Positions 46,465 to 55,817 of a DNA stretch of 64,000 nt are shown here, piece by piece (positions within the stretch are counted from its first letter, which is position 1; each line of letters starts with the position of its first letter). The DNA comes from Runella sp. SP2 (GTDB lineage Bacteria; Bacteroidota; Bacteroidia; Cytophagales; Spirosomataceae). The notes under the pieces were generated by a model that worked only from the letters and a program-made list of their open reading frames with translations, was not told the DNA's origin and did not search any database. The translations under genes and the position numbers were made by a program. The stretch spans positions 1 through 64,000 of the forward strand of contig NZ_CP031032.1 in NCBI RefSeq assembly GCF_003711225.1. The letters run 5' to 3'.

Positions 46465-47391
46465 GTGCAAACCATAACCTTTACTTGCGAAGTAATTACG
46501 CCGATGTTTCTGGCAGGAGCAGACGGCACACACCCCGAACTCCGCCCTGCGTCTATCAAAGGAGCTTTACGCTTTTGGTGGCGAGCAATGAATGGGCATT
46601 TGGAATGGAAAAAAATGCTTGAATTAGAAGGGAAAATATTTGGGAACACTCAACAAAGGAGTAGTCTGATAATTAGAATTGAAAAGGACTTAAAAGATAT
46701 TTCAAAAGCTCCCTTATTACCACATAAAGGAGGTTCTTTAACTCCTTGTTTCCCAAAATCTGACGAAAGTTTTATTGTGAAGTTCTCTCTAACCAAAATC
46801 GAAAATGATTTCACGTTAGAATCAATTAAAGCCCTTTTTATACTAACATCCATTTTAGGCGGCTTAGGTAAAAGAAGTAGAAGAGGTTTTGGTTCTTTTA
46901 AAATAACCAAAATAAACACCAATAATACTATTGACCTAAATTTTGCAATGCCCCGTACAATAGATGATATTCATAAGCTACTACCCAAGAATTACTTTAC
47001 ACTAAGTAACGGTAAAATCTCATCCAATTTTAACCGAAATGAAGCTTATCCACATATAAAAACGATAGAATTTGGTAAATCATTTGATGATGTACCTTTA
47101 GGAATAATTAGTGCATCGCATAAAGTTAAAGAGGCTGAATACTTGAAGGCAAAAGAGAGTGCAGAGAAAAAAAATGATTTTATTGATGGCAATAAGAATA
47201 AACCAAATGTGAAAAAATATAGTGATTTTGAAGCTGCTATAGGTGATGGAGCTAGACGATATGCCTCTCCAATCTATATTTCGACATTGGGAAATCAACC
47301 AATTATTACAACTCTAAATCATGTGCCACCCAGTAGGGTATTTCCAAGCCATGTGACTTTACAAAATGAATTAAAAAATAAGCTAAAGTAA
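46465..47391 (+). CDS. cmr1: Cmr1, type III-B RAMP subunit
   Basis: RAMP protein at the 3' end of the crRNA in the Cmr complex. The 308-aa protein starts at GTG 46465. The N-terminus is diagnostic: FTCEVITPMFLAGADG, LRPASIKGALRFWWRAMNG. A glycine-rich RAMP loop GGLGKRSRRGFGSFKI lies at about residues 131-146. It is the first cmr gene, followed after 7 bases by cas10. Intact. Confidence 0.93.
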   Translation: MQTITFTCEVITPMFLAGADGTHPELRPASIKGALRFWWRAMNGHLEWKKMLELEGKIFGNTQQRSSLIIRIEKDLKDISKAPLLPHKGGSLTPCFPKSDESFIVKFSLTKIENDFTLESIKALFILTSILGGLGKRSRRGFGSFKITKINTNNTIDLNFAMPRTIDDIHKLLPKNYFTLSNGKISSNFNRNEAYPHIKTIEFGKSFDDVPLGIISASHKVKEAEYLKAKESAEKKNDFIDGNKNKPNVKKYSDFEAAIGDGARRYASPIYISTLGNQPIITTLNHVPPSRVFPSHVTLQNELKNKLK

Positions 47392-47398
47392 TTTTATA

Positions 47399-49189
47399 AT
47401 GAGCAATAACAAAAAATATCTATTCCTACTAACCATTGGCCCTGTACAGGCTTTTATTGCTCAGGCAAGAAAGACTGTGGACTTGTATGCTGGAAGTAAG
47501 ATTTTAACAGAACTCACAAAAACGGGTATAGCGTATATTGGAAGAAAAAAAATTGTTTTTCCTTATGCAAAGTACGAGACAGAAAAGGATTGGGAGGAAG
47601 TTAATTCTCTTCCTAATCGTTTTGTAGCACAATTATCAGGTACAGAAAGTGAGATAAATCAACTTGGTAAAGATACGGAAGATGCAATTAGAGCAAAATT
47701 CAAAAGTATTTCAGAAAAGGTATTGAAAAATGCTGGAATACCAACATTCCCAGCTTTTGAACAGCAGATTGAACAGCATTTGGATATTTACTGGGCTGCT
47801 ATTGAGCTTGAAAATGACTATAAAGAAACTTATGCAAAGTTGGAGCAGGTAATTGGTTCGCTTAAAAATATGCGACAGTTTCAACAATATACTTATGAGG
47901 GTATTGGAGAAAAGGGTCGTAAATGTAGTATTGATGGAGGGCGAAATGCTATTATTTACAGAGAAAACCCTGAGAAGAAAAGACCTTTTGCATTAAGTTC
48001 TCAGGCTAAACCAACTAACTACAAATTAGACGAAGGCGAAGCCTTGAGTGCAGTAAGTTATACCAAAAGAGCTTACAAAGCTGAATCTTTTCCCTCTACT
48101 GCTTCTATTGCATTAATGCACGTTCATCATATTTTAAAAAATGATGGACTTGCTAAAATCTGTTACAAGTTACTCAGCGAAACAAATGATCAACTTTTCT
48201 ATAAGGAGAACATTGAAAGAAAGCCTTATTTAGAAAAGACAATAAGAGAATCAAATGGTAACAGTTCACTAACTCCAAATTCTATTCTTAACTGTCATGA
48301 GAACTATTGGAAGGTAGCTGAAAAGCAAGGGTTTAAATCAAGTGATAAACATAAATATTACGCTGTTTTGACATTTGATGGTGACAGTATGGGCAAATGG
48401 TTAGGCGGTGCAAACGTTAACGGAAGTTTAGAGGCATTTCATGAAGATTTTTCAAAGCATCTGAGTGCTTTTGCCAAAAAAGCTGATGAGATAGTAAAGA
48501 AGGAAGTTAAAGGTTATACAGTATATGCTGGTGGAGATGATTATTTGGGTTTTGCCAATATCAATCATCTGTTTGGTGTTTTACAAGAATTACAAGAGGC
48601 ATATAAAACAGAAGTTAGCAACCCTTTAGCAACCTACAGAAAAGATGGCAAAGAAATAACTTTTTCAGCAGGTATTTGTATAGCACATTACAAAGAGCCT
48701 TTACGTTTGGTACTTCAACAAGCCCATACCATGATGGATAAAGCCAAAAATATAGACGACGACAAAAATTGCTTTGGTATTTCTGTTATCAAAGGGTCTG
48801 GTGAGAATTTAGAAACGGTCTGGAAAAATGAGCATATAGGTTTGTTAAAAGAAATTACGGAGGGATTGATGGATAAAGAGAACAAAGAGCTTCCCTATTT
48901 CTCAGATAAATACATTAAAGTATTAGAAACAGAGTTTCAAAAACTCGTTAATGAGAAAAATCAATTAGACAAAAGAGAACTCCTTGTTACAGAAATCAAA
49001 AGAACACTTACCCGTGCAGTAAATAAAGGTTCAAAGGGAGAGAAACAAAATGCAGTAAAAACGATGAGTGAAACTTTAGATAAATTACACAATGCAAATT
49101 TATCAGATTTACCTAATTTCTTTTCAGCACTAAACTTTTGCCGTTTTATGCAACGAGAACTTTGTCCTAAAACCTTTTTTAACCTGTAA
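47399..49189 (+). CDS. cas10: Cas10/Cmr2 with GGDD cyclase site and no HD domain
   Basis: Signalling subunit of the Cmr complex, expected to make cyclic oligoadenylate on target RNA binding. Seen: the post-HD Cmr2 start FLLTIGPVQAFIAQARKTVD, a first palm motif LTFDGDSMGKWLGG (about residue 326), and the cyclase motif YAGGDDYLGF (G378-D381). The protein starts directly at the palm/linker part, so at 596 aa the N-terminal HD nuclease of longer Cas10 proteins is missing and no HD pair is visible. DNA cleavage by this subunit is therefore unlikely, and the system should depend on its CARF effectors. Confidence 0.94.
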   Translation: MSNNKKYLFLLTIGPVQAFIAQARKTVDLYAGSKILTELTKTGIAYIGRKKIVFPYAKYETEKDWEEVNSLPNRFVAQLSGTESEINQLGKDTEDAIRAKFKSISEKVLKNAGIPTFPAFEQQIEQHLDIYWAAIELENDYKETYAKLEQVIGSLKNMRQFQQYTYEGIGEKGRKCSIDGGRNAIIYRENPEKKRPFALSSQAKPTNYKLDEGEALSAVSYTKRAYKAESFPSTASIALMHVHHILKNDGLAKICYKLLSETNDQLFYKENIERKPYLEKTIRESNGNSSLTPNSILNCHENYWKVAEKQGFKSSDKHKYYAVLTFDGDSMGKWLGGANVNGSLEAFHEDFSKHLSAFAKKADEIVKKEVKGYTVYAGGDDYLGFANINHLFGVLQELQEAYKTEVSNPLATYRKDGKEITFSAGICIAHYKEPLRLVLQQAHTMMDKAKNIDDDKNCFGISVIKGSGENLETVWKNEHIGLLKEITEGLMDKENKELPYFSDKYIKVLETEFQKLVNEKNQLDKRELLVTEIKRTLTRAVNKGSKGEKQNAVKTMSETLDKLHNANLSDLPNFFSALNFCRFMQRELCPKTFFNL

Positions 49190-49193
49190 AGCC

Positions 49194-50288
49194 ATGCCAT
49201 ACATCAAAATAGAAGCCATTGATACCCTATTTTTTAAGGACGGACGACCCTTTTCTATGGGAGAAGAAACCTACGCTACTGGTATTTTTCCACCACCACC
49301 AAGTGTATTTTTAGGAATGTTGAGAAGTGCTTACGCCAGTGAAAAAAATATCCCTTTAGATAGGATTAAAGAAGAAACGGAGCATATAAAAATTGAGGGA
49401 GTCTATTATTCGGCAGATAATGATTATTATCCGATTCCTCTTGATTTGGTAAGATTGAAAAGCTTACATGAAGATGAAAATGAAGCCATATCGTTATTTG
49501 CTAGTAATCTGCAAGGGCTTGTATCAAGTTCATCTAAAAAATTAGAATATGTTCTTTGTCATAACGAGCACATAGAAAATATACCTAATGGTATGATAGA
49601 TAGAAAATTGTTTGAGTATTATCTCAAAGATAGTCGCCCTATGAATTTTAATTGGAAGTATCAACCTATAAGTAAATTAACCAAAACAGAGTTTAAAATA
49701 GGAATTGGGAGAAACAAGCAGAATAAACAAAGTGAAGATGGCAAATTGTACAGAGTAGGAATGGTTAGACTTCAAAATAACACTCCTGAACATAGATTAA
49801 ACTTTGTAATTAAAACAAATATAGATAATGTTGGATATTTGGGAAAATTAGGTGCAGAAGGTAAAAGTGTAATTTTCCATAATGAAGAACAATTTACACC
49901 ATTGAATAAAATTGATTATGCCGACAATAGTCATTTTCGCCTGTACTTAAACACACCTGCCTTTTTTGAAAAGGGCCATATTCCAAACCTAAAAAAGCAT
50001 TTTCCTTCATGGGATTTTGAAGTTATTACTTATGCCGTAGGTAAACCATTACACATAGGTGGGTTTGATATGGCTGAAAAAGGTGGTTTCCCAAAATCAA
50101 TGCTGAAAGCAGTACCTGCTGGAAGTGTTTATTATGTTAAAATACTAAATGGTACTACGAAGGCTTTTGTAGAAAGTCTTGAAAAAAATCCTGTTTCATC
50201 AATTAGCGACTACAGAGCAAACGAAGGTTTTGGATTATTTTATGTAGGTAACTTAGATATGAATAAACGTATTAAATCAATTTTATGA
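49194..50288 (+). CDS. cmr3: Cmr3, type III-B RAMP subunit
   Basis: RAMP subunit that caps the crRNA 5' end next to Cas10. The start IKIEAIDTLFFKDGRPFSMG and the following GIFPPPPSVFLGMLRSAYAS are typical Cmr3 features, as is the C-terminal YAVGKPLHIGGFDMAEKGGF. It has 364 aa and is intact. Its stop codon overlaps the ATG of the CARF gene (ATGA, 50285-50288), so the two are probably translationally coupled. Confidence 0.93.
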   Translation: MPYIKIEAIDTLFFKDGRPFSMGEETYATGIFPPPPSVFLGMLRSAYASEKNIPLDRIKEETEHIKIEGVYYSADNDYYPIPLDLVRLKSLHEDENEAISLFASNLQGLVSSSSKKLEYVLCHNEHIENIPNGMIDRKLFEYYLKDSRPMNFNWKYQPISKLTKTEFKIGIGRNKQNKQSEDGKLYRVGMVRLQNNTPEHRLNFVIKTNIDNVGYLGKLGAEGKSVIFHNEEQFTPLNKIDYADNSHFRLYLNTPAFFEKGHIPNLKKHFPSWDFEVITYAVGKPLHIGGFDMAEKGGFPKSMLKAVPAGSVYYVKILNGTTKAFVESLEKNPVSSISDYRANEGFGLFYVGNLDMNKRIKSIL

Positions 50289-51655
50289 TAAAAATAATAA
50301 CTACCGTTGGCACATCTATCATTACAAACTTTAAAAGTAATGAAGTACAAAGAGCTATCAGCCATGTAACAAATAATAATAATGCCAAGATAGATACACT
50401 ATATGACGCAGTTCTTGAATATCCTGACAAATCGGATATAGATGAATTAAGCAGCATTATTAGTAGATTTTTTTTGACAAATATGACTAAAAAGTCTGAT
50501 TGTTGGGAATACAGCAGAACGCCAACATAATTAAATATTCATTGTTGTGCCGAGGTATATAGTATTGTTAAACTAATGGATAAATATGTTGGTAAAACAT
50601 TTGAGGTCTATTTACTAACAACTGATACTCCACTGTCTGGTATAGCAGGAAAATTGATTTCAGATACCCTAAAAAAGAGTTTTCCCGAAAAAATCGTCAA
50701 TGTTGACATTAGAACTATAAAGGGATTACAAGTAACAGATAGTCAAACTTTTAGCGACCAAGGATTTTTTAATTTAATAGATGAAGTACACAGTATAAAT
50801 AATGAATCTACTAATACTGTATTGAATATTTCTGGCGGCTATAAGGCAGTTATTCCTGTATTAACACTTTTGGCACAATTAGAGGAAATTATCATCTACT
50901 ACATATATGAAGATAGCACTGAACTTATTGAAATTGGTAATTTACCTATCAATTTTGATTGGGGTATTATTGAGAAATATGTGGAAATCATTAAAAATAA
51001 TAACAAGCGGAATAAGGCTGATGAGAACTTAATTCAAGAATTGAGAGATTTAAAATTAATAAAATCTGAAAATAGAGACCTTTCAATCGTTGGGGAACTT
51101 ATCAGTCGGTATGCTGAAAAAATGAGTCCATATACAGCTATTATATTTGGATATTTAATTGAATATAAGCTTGTTGAATATTATGCTAAATTATATGGGG
51201 GAGAAAAAGTACTTCATAGTTATGAGCCAGTTAAAGGGCTTGGAGATATTGATATTTTTATAAAGGACAAAGCGAATACCTTTATAGCTGTTGAAATTAA
51301 GCCGTTTAATAGATTGCTAAGTAAAAACTATATGCAGACTATCAGGGAAAACTATTCAAAACGAATTAAACCTCTTATTAATTCTGAGAATCAGATTTCT
51401 GAAATTTGGCTAATTCTTTATAGTTATTCTAAAGAAAAGACAGATACTAAAGAACTTCATAAAAGTACTAAAATGATGCTTTCTGAATACACAGAAGCTT
51501 TAAAACAAGATTTTGGTGATGATACTTTCACTTTTAGAGTTAAACATTTTTTTATTCATAAAAATAAACTCTCCAGCGAAAAGCACATCTATCAAACATT
51601 TATGAAATCCTCTATCAAGGATAATGCTGTTTCCGATTTATTTTCATCTAAATAA
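50285..51655 (+). pseudogene. CARF plus PD-(D/E)XK nuclease (Can2/Card1-like) with an in-frame TAA
   Basis: One continuous reading frame of 457 codons, broken only by TAA at 50528-50530. The part before (81 aa, TTVGTSIITNFK) holds the first strand of a CARF domain. The part after continues in the same frame (ATG at 50576) with the rest of the CARF fold (FEVYLLTTDTPLSGIAGK, LNISGGYKAVIPVLTLLA) and a C-terminal nuclease domain (GLGDIDIFI, then IAVEIKPFNR, the D and ExK of a PD-(D/E)XK site near residues 223-242 of the second part). Such proteins cut DNA or RNA when cyclic oligoadenylate binds. The downstream frame is otherwise clean, so the stop is recent, a sequencing error, or read through. 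Confidence 0.8.
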
Positions 51656-51669
51656 AAATTAAAGCAATT

Positions 51670-52632
51670 ATGTTCAAACAATCCAAACCCCTATTTTTCA
51701 TTTGCGAAACACCCTTGCACGCTGGCAGTGGCTCAGATTTGGGTATAGTTGATTTACCTATTCAACGAGAAAGACACACTTCTTTCCCAAAAATAGAAGG
51801 TTCTTCTTTTAAAGGTGCTGTCAGAGAAGCTGTTGAGCAAAAAAGCGTAGATTTCACCGCTAATAATAAAACACTGAAAACTAATGATAAAAAGCATTGT
51901 GTTGCTTTAGCTTTTGGTCCAGAAGATGGTGACGCACACGCTGGTGCATTAGGCTTTTCAGATGCTCGTTTATTACTTTTTCCTGTAAAAAGTGTAAAGG
52001 GCGTTTTCGCTTGGGTTACTTGCCCAAAAGTATTAGAGCAGTTTAAGCGTGATATGTCTTTAACAGGTATAACAGTTACAATAACTGGAAATGAACCAAA
52101 ATCTGATAATTGTATAACAGAAAGCAAAAACTTAAAAATTGGCAACGATAAAATCGTTTTAGAAGAATATGCTTTTACTATTGGCAGTTCTTATGATGTT
52201 ACAATAGACAATAAAGCACTTGGTGCATGGCTTTCTAAGCTAATTACTGATGGCTTTTGGAAGGATAAACTTACAACTGATATTGTTATTTTATCAAATG
52301 ACGATTTCAAGGATTTTGTCAACCTAAGTACCGAAGTTATCACACGCACAAAGATTGATAACAAAACAGGTACAGTACAAGCAGGTGCATTATTTACCGA
52401 AGAGTTTCTTCCTGCCGAAAGTATCATGTATAGTTTAGTCCTGGCAAGTCCTGTATTTTTAAAAGATAAGGATAAGAAAGAGGCGATTCTTCAAACTGAT
52501 GTAGATGTTATGAATTATTTTGCTACTGCACTGCCTGATGTAATTCAAATTGGAGGCGATGCTACATTAGGGAAAGGTATTGTACGAGTTGTAAAATCAT
52601 TACTAACAGCAAAGGAGGTATCAAATGGCTAA
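51670..52632 (+). CDS. cmr4: Cmr4, type III-B backbone RNase subunit
   Basis: Repeating backbone subunit of the Cmr complex that cuts target RNA at 6-nt intervals. The N-terminus has PLFFICETPLHAGSGSDLG followed by VDLPIQRERHTSFPKIEGSS, including the aspartates in SDLGIVD where the family's catalytic residue lies. A C-terminal glycine-rich loop IQIGGDATLGKGIVRV is present. Normal length at 320 aa. It overlaps cmr5 by 8 bases. Confidence 0.94.
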   Translation: MFKQSKPLFFICETPLHAGSGSDLGIVDLPIQRERHTSFPKIEGSSFKGAVREAVEQKSVDFTANNKTLKTNDKKHCVALAFGPEDGDAHAGALGFSDARLLLFPVKSVKGVFAWVTCPKVLEQFKRDMSLTGITVTITGNEPKSDNCITESKNLKIGNDKIVLEEYAFTIGSSYDVTIDNKALGAWLSKLITDGFWKDKLTTDIVILSNDDFKDFVNLSTEVITRTKIDNKTGTVQAGALFTEEFLPAESIMYSLVLASPVFLKDKDKKEAILQTDVDVMNYFATALPDVIQIGGDATLGKGIVRVVKSLLTAKEVSNG

Positions 52633-53230
52633 GACAATCAATGGAATCGAACAAGGAAGAGCAGATTTTGCTTACAAATGTGCAAATCAAACTTTACTAC
52701 TGAAAGATTTCAAATATGACAACGATAATAAAACAACAAATAATGCTTCTTTTTTCACTGTTTCTTTTAAGAAGAAGTTTGAAAAAGATTTGAAAGATAA
52801 TAGTCTTAACAACAGAATTTTAGAAGATTTTTTGCTTAATCCTTCTAAAGATAAAGACAAAAAGTTTGAGGGCTTTAAGAAAAGACTTGCTGAACATTAC
52901 GAGAAGTACGGTAAAGAGTATAAAGCTTATGTCAAAAAAACTCCCATGATGGTAAAAACAAGTGGTTTAGGAGCAACATTAGCATTTATCATGTCGAAGA
53001 AAAAAGATGGAAATGCTTGGGCATTGATTTATAATCAAGTTGATAATTGGTTAAAAACTTCAGATAATCACTATTTAATTAACAATAAGAATGGAGAACT
53101 ATCAGAAATTATCATCCAATTAGAAAGCGGTCAATATCGTGCAGTAACTAACGAAGTACTGGCATTATTTAATTGGCTTCGCCGATTTGCAGAAGGTTTA
53201 ATTGAGGGAGATGATTTAATCCAAGAATAA
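52625..53230 (+). CDS. cmr5: Cmr5, type III-B small subunit
   Basis: Helical small subunit of the Cmr complex. The family start is seen (GIEQGRADFAYKCANQTLL), then the conserved KKTPMMVKTSGLGATLAFIM and LALFNWLRRFAEGLI-like end. At 201 aa it is longer than the usual 120-160; the excess is a charged insertion at about residues 30-85 rich in K, N and D. It overlaps cmr4 and shares one base with cmr6 (TAATG). Confidence 0.9.
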   Translation: MAKTINGIEQGRADFAYKCANQTLLLKDFKYDNDNKTTNNASFFTVSFKKKFEKDLKDNSLNNRILEDFLLNPSKDKDKKFEGFKKRLAEHYEKYGKEYKAYVKKTPMMVKTSGLGATLAFIMSKKKDGNAWALIYNQVDNWLKTSDNHYLINNKNGELSEIIIQLESGQYRAVTNEVLALFNWLRRFAEGLIEGDDLIQE

Positions 53231-54351
53231 TGAAAAAGGGCATATTTATCATACTTAATGACAATGGCAAACTTGTAGCTTGCATCAAACGAGCTGATGG
53301 GCAGGCCATAAGGATACCAGAATTGGAAGTAAATCCTGACATTCAAGAATTAGATGGAATGCCTTGTGAGTACTTCAAAAAGGAAATTTTAATCATAGAT
53401 GGTGAAAATATCTATCAGAAAAAATACACCCCTAAAGAAGAGCTAAAGCAAGAGGTAAAAAGTCCTTCCATTGATTTTAAATCACAGCTTAACCAAGCAA
53501 TGAATGCTAAAGATACAGAGGATGAATCAATGGAAAATAAGAAAAGAACCAAACTTTCACAGGATAGTTTTTCTATTCAAGACTCCAAAGTACCATCGGA
53601 TGTAAGGCAAATAAGGATTAGCGATAGAGATATTGACAACTTTCATTTAAAACTTAACAAATTTGCTCGTTTTGATGGTGATAAGTTTTACTTTTTTCGG
53701 AAATTAAAAAATGGAGGCTACGAAATCAAAGAAAAATTTGGTGTGTTAGAAAATAGATTCGCAGAACTCAATAAGCGTCATTGTAAGAATGCGAAATCCT
53801 TATTTGGGGAGAATATTATTGAGTTAACTCTTACCCCAAGCTATCATTTAGTAGTAGGACTTGGGGGGCATTCTGTGTATGAAACCTCTATGACTTTACA
53901 CCATATTTACGGTGTTCCATACATTCCTGCCAGTTCAATAAAGGGTGTTGTGCGTAGTTGGATTATTCTTGATATGTTTGATAATAAAGAATCGTCAGCT
54001 CTTGAAGATGATACTTTCGTAAAATGGTTTGGTAGTCAATCAAGTGCTGGTAAATTGGTATTTTTTGATGCTTTTCCCAATGAAAAGCCAAGAATAGAGC
54101 CTGACATTATGAATGTTCATTATCCTAAATATTATCAAGGGACTGAACCTCCTACAGATACGCAATCTCCTGTACCTGTTTCTTTTTTAACTGTTACGAA
54201 AAGTCCCTTTAAGTTCTTTATAGGTTCATCAGAACTGAATATAAACAGTGATAAGCTAAAAGATAAAACAATTGAAGATTGGCTCAAAGATGCACTTATT
54301 AACCACGGTATCGGGGCAAAAACTGCAATTGGCTACGGATACTTTCATTAA
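53230..54351 (+). CDS. cmr6: Cmr6, type III-B RAMP subunit with long N-terminal extension
   Basis: RAMP subunit at the 3' end of the complex. The RAMP domain starts around residue 190 (SYHLVVGLGGHSVYETSMTL, YIPASSIKGVVRSWII) and contains WFGSQSSAGKLVFFDAFP and the closing glycine loop HGIGAKTAIGYGYFH. The first 190 residues, including an OB-like start (FIILNDNGKLVACIKRA) and a low-complexity linker, are an extension of the kind seen in Bacteroidota Cmr6. Last gene of the core complex; a 33-bp palindrome follows. Confidence 0.92.
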   Translation: MKKGIFIILNDNGKLVACIKRADGQAIRIPELEVNPDIQELDGMPCEYFKKEILIIDGENIYQKKYTPKEELKQEVKSPSIDFKSQLNQAMNAKDTEDESMENKKRTKLSQDSFSIQDSKVPSDVRQIRISDRDIDNFHLKLNKFARFDGDKFYFFRKLKNGGYEIKEKFGVLENRFAELNKRHCKNAKSLFGENIIELTLTPSYHLVVGLGGHSVYETSMTLHHIYGVPYIPASSIKGVVRSWIILDMFDNKESSALEDDTFVKWFGSQSSAGKLVFFDAFPNEKPRIEPDIMNVHYPKYYQGTEPPTDTQSPVPVSFLTVTKSPFKFFIGSSELNINSDKLKDKTIEDWLKDALINHGIGAKTAIGYGYFH

Positions 54352-54379
54352 TTTTCATTCTCTCTTCTTATAATTTTCT

Positions 54380-54412
54380 TGTACAATTAGGAATTGAATT
54401 CCTAATTGTACA
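54380..54412. promoter_or_regulatory. Perfect 33-bp palindrome between cmr6 and csx2
   Basis: Arms of 16 bases, TGTACAATTAGGAATT (54380-54395) and its exact complement (54397-54412), around a single G. It lies 29 bases after cmr6 and 31 before csx2. No T-tract follows, so a simple terminator is unlikely. An operator, perhaps for a WYL regulator, or an RNA processing hairpin that separates core from ancillary expression, would fit. Confidence 0.65.
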
Positions 54413-54443
54413 GAACAATTCGCACAAAACTCAAGCTTTAACT

Positions 54444-55817
54444 ATGGCACGAAAAGTTTTTATTTCATTTTTGGGGACTAATAATTATGTTCCTTGTAAC
54501 TATTTTATAGAAAAAGATACTACACAAAAAGTGAGTAATGTAAAGTATGTACAGGAAGCCATTATAAAGTTATTTTGTAACGATTTCACTCAAAACGATG
54601 TAATTTTTACATTTACAACATCGCTGGCTCATCAAATGAATTACTTAGATAATGGTCAGTGGAATAATAAAAGTCAACAATACGACTTGCCCAATATAGG
54701 TTTGCAGACAGTTTACAAGAATATTTTAGGAACTTCAAATAGTCCCAAATATCAATCTTTACCTATTAAAGAAGGTTTTTCTGAGAATGAGATTTGGGAG
54801 ATATTTGAAACTGTATCAAGTGTTATTGAAAATGGGGATGAGTTGATTTTAGATATTACTCATGCGTTTAGATTTCTGCCAATGCTTGGCGTAACACTAA
54901 TTGATTTTTTGAGAGTAACAAAAAATATCTCAGTCAAAGGGGTATTTTATGGTGCTTTTGAAAAATTAGGAGTTCAGGCAAAAGTACTTAATATGCCTAT
55001 AGAAGAGCGTAATGCTCCTATTATCAACCTATTATCTTTAATTGAGTTACAACGATGGACACAAGCAGCTAATAATTTCCAACAATATGGATTTATTGAT
55101 GATATATTAGAATTAACCAACAAAAATATTAAACCTATTTTAGCTAAATCTCAGGGTAGAGACGAACTCTCTCAAAACTTACGTAGTTTTGGAACTATTA
55201 TTGACACGCTTATAAAAAATATATTTACTAATAGAGGAAAAAGCTTAAAAGAGTTTAATTCAGAAGTTCTCAAAAAAAATATTTCAAATATTGAATCATC
55301 TGATTTATTTATAAAACCACTCAAATCTCTCTTTACAATCATTAAAACTAAAATATCTCCTTTTAATAATACCAAGGAAATTTGGCTCGACTCAGCAAAA
55401 TGGTGTAGCAATCATAATCTTACTCAACAGGGCATTACTCAATTACAGGAAGGCATCATAACATACATTCTCGAAAAAGTAAAGCTTACTTATGATGATT
55501 CTTTTTATGATTGTTATTTAGAAAAACCAAGAGTTTTAATTTCAAAAATACTAAACATTATTGAAAAAAAAACTGATGAAGAAAACTGGAAGGGAATTAG
55601 CCTGGAAGATAAAAGGCGGATTCAGATACTTATTAATCATCCGCTAATAATTGATTTTGCAAGCATTTTTGCCAAAATCACAAGTTGTAGAAACGATATT
55701 CAACATAGCGGTTATGTATCTAATGCCAATAGTCAATCATTTAAAGTAAACCTTCAATCATTTATTAAACACGTTGACGATATTGTTCAAAAGTACGATG
55801 CTCCTCAATCTCACTAA
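54444..55817 (+). CDS. csx2: CARF-HEPN ribonuclease, Csx1/Csx2 (TM1812) family
   Basis: Predicted cyclic-oligoadenylate-activated RNase. The N-terminal CARF domain is recognisable by its TIGR02221-type start KVFISFLGTNNYVPCNYFI, the strand DVIFTFTTSLAHQMN and the loop ILDITHAFRFLPMLG (about residues 137-151). The C-terminal half is helical and has the HEPN RX4H motif in CRNDIQHSGY (R about 416, H about 421). The 457-aa length is normal. It follows cmr6 after a palindrome and overlaps the next gene by 20 bases. Motifs are intact. Confidence 0.9.
   Translation: MARKVFISFLGTNNYVPCNYFIEKDTTQKVSNVKYVQEAIIKLFCNDFTQNDVIFTFTTSLAHQMNYLDNGQWNNKSQQYDLPNIGLQTVYKNILGTSNSPKYQSLPIKEGFSENEIWEIFETVSSVIENGDELILDITHAFRFLPMLGVTLIDFLRVTKNISVKGVFYGAFEKLGVQAKVLNMPIEERNAPIINLLSLIELQRWTQAANNFQQYGFIDDILELTNKNIKPILAKSQGRDELSQNLRSFGTIIDTLIKNIFTNRGKSLKEFNSEVLKKNISNIESSDLFIKPLKSLFTIIKTKISPFNNTKEIWLDSAKWCSNHNLTQQGITQLQEGIITYILEKVKLTYDDSFYDCYLEKPRVLISKILNIIEKKTDEENWKGISLEDKRRIQILINHPLIIDFASIFAKITSCRNDIQHSGYVSNANSQSFKVNLQSFIKHVDDIVQKYDAPQSH

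Noticed and set aside
50285-50580. Frameshift as the cause of the split CARF gene
   Set aside because: Both parts are in the same reading frame and all codons between them are open except the one TAA, so it is a stop codon, not a frameshift.
55774-55797. Earlier ATG for the small protein after csx2
   Set aside because: The extra eight residues lie inside csx2 and precede what looks like a natural first strand; the later ATG is better.
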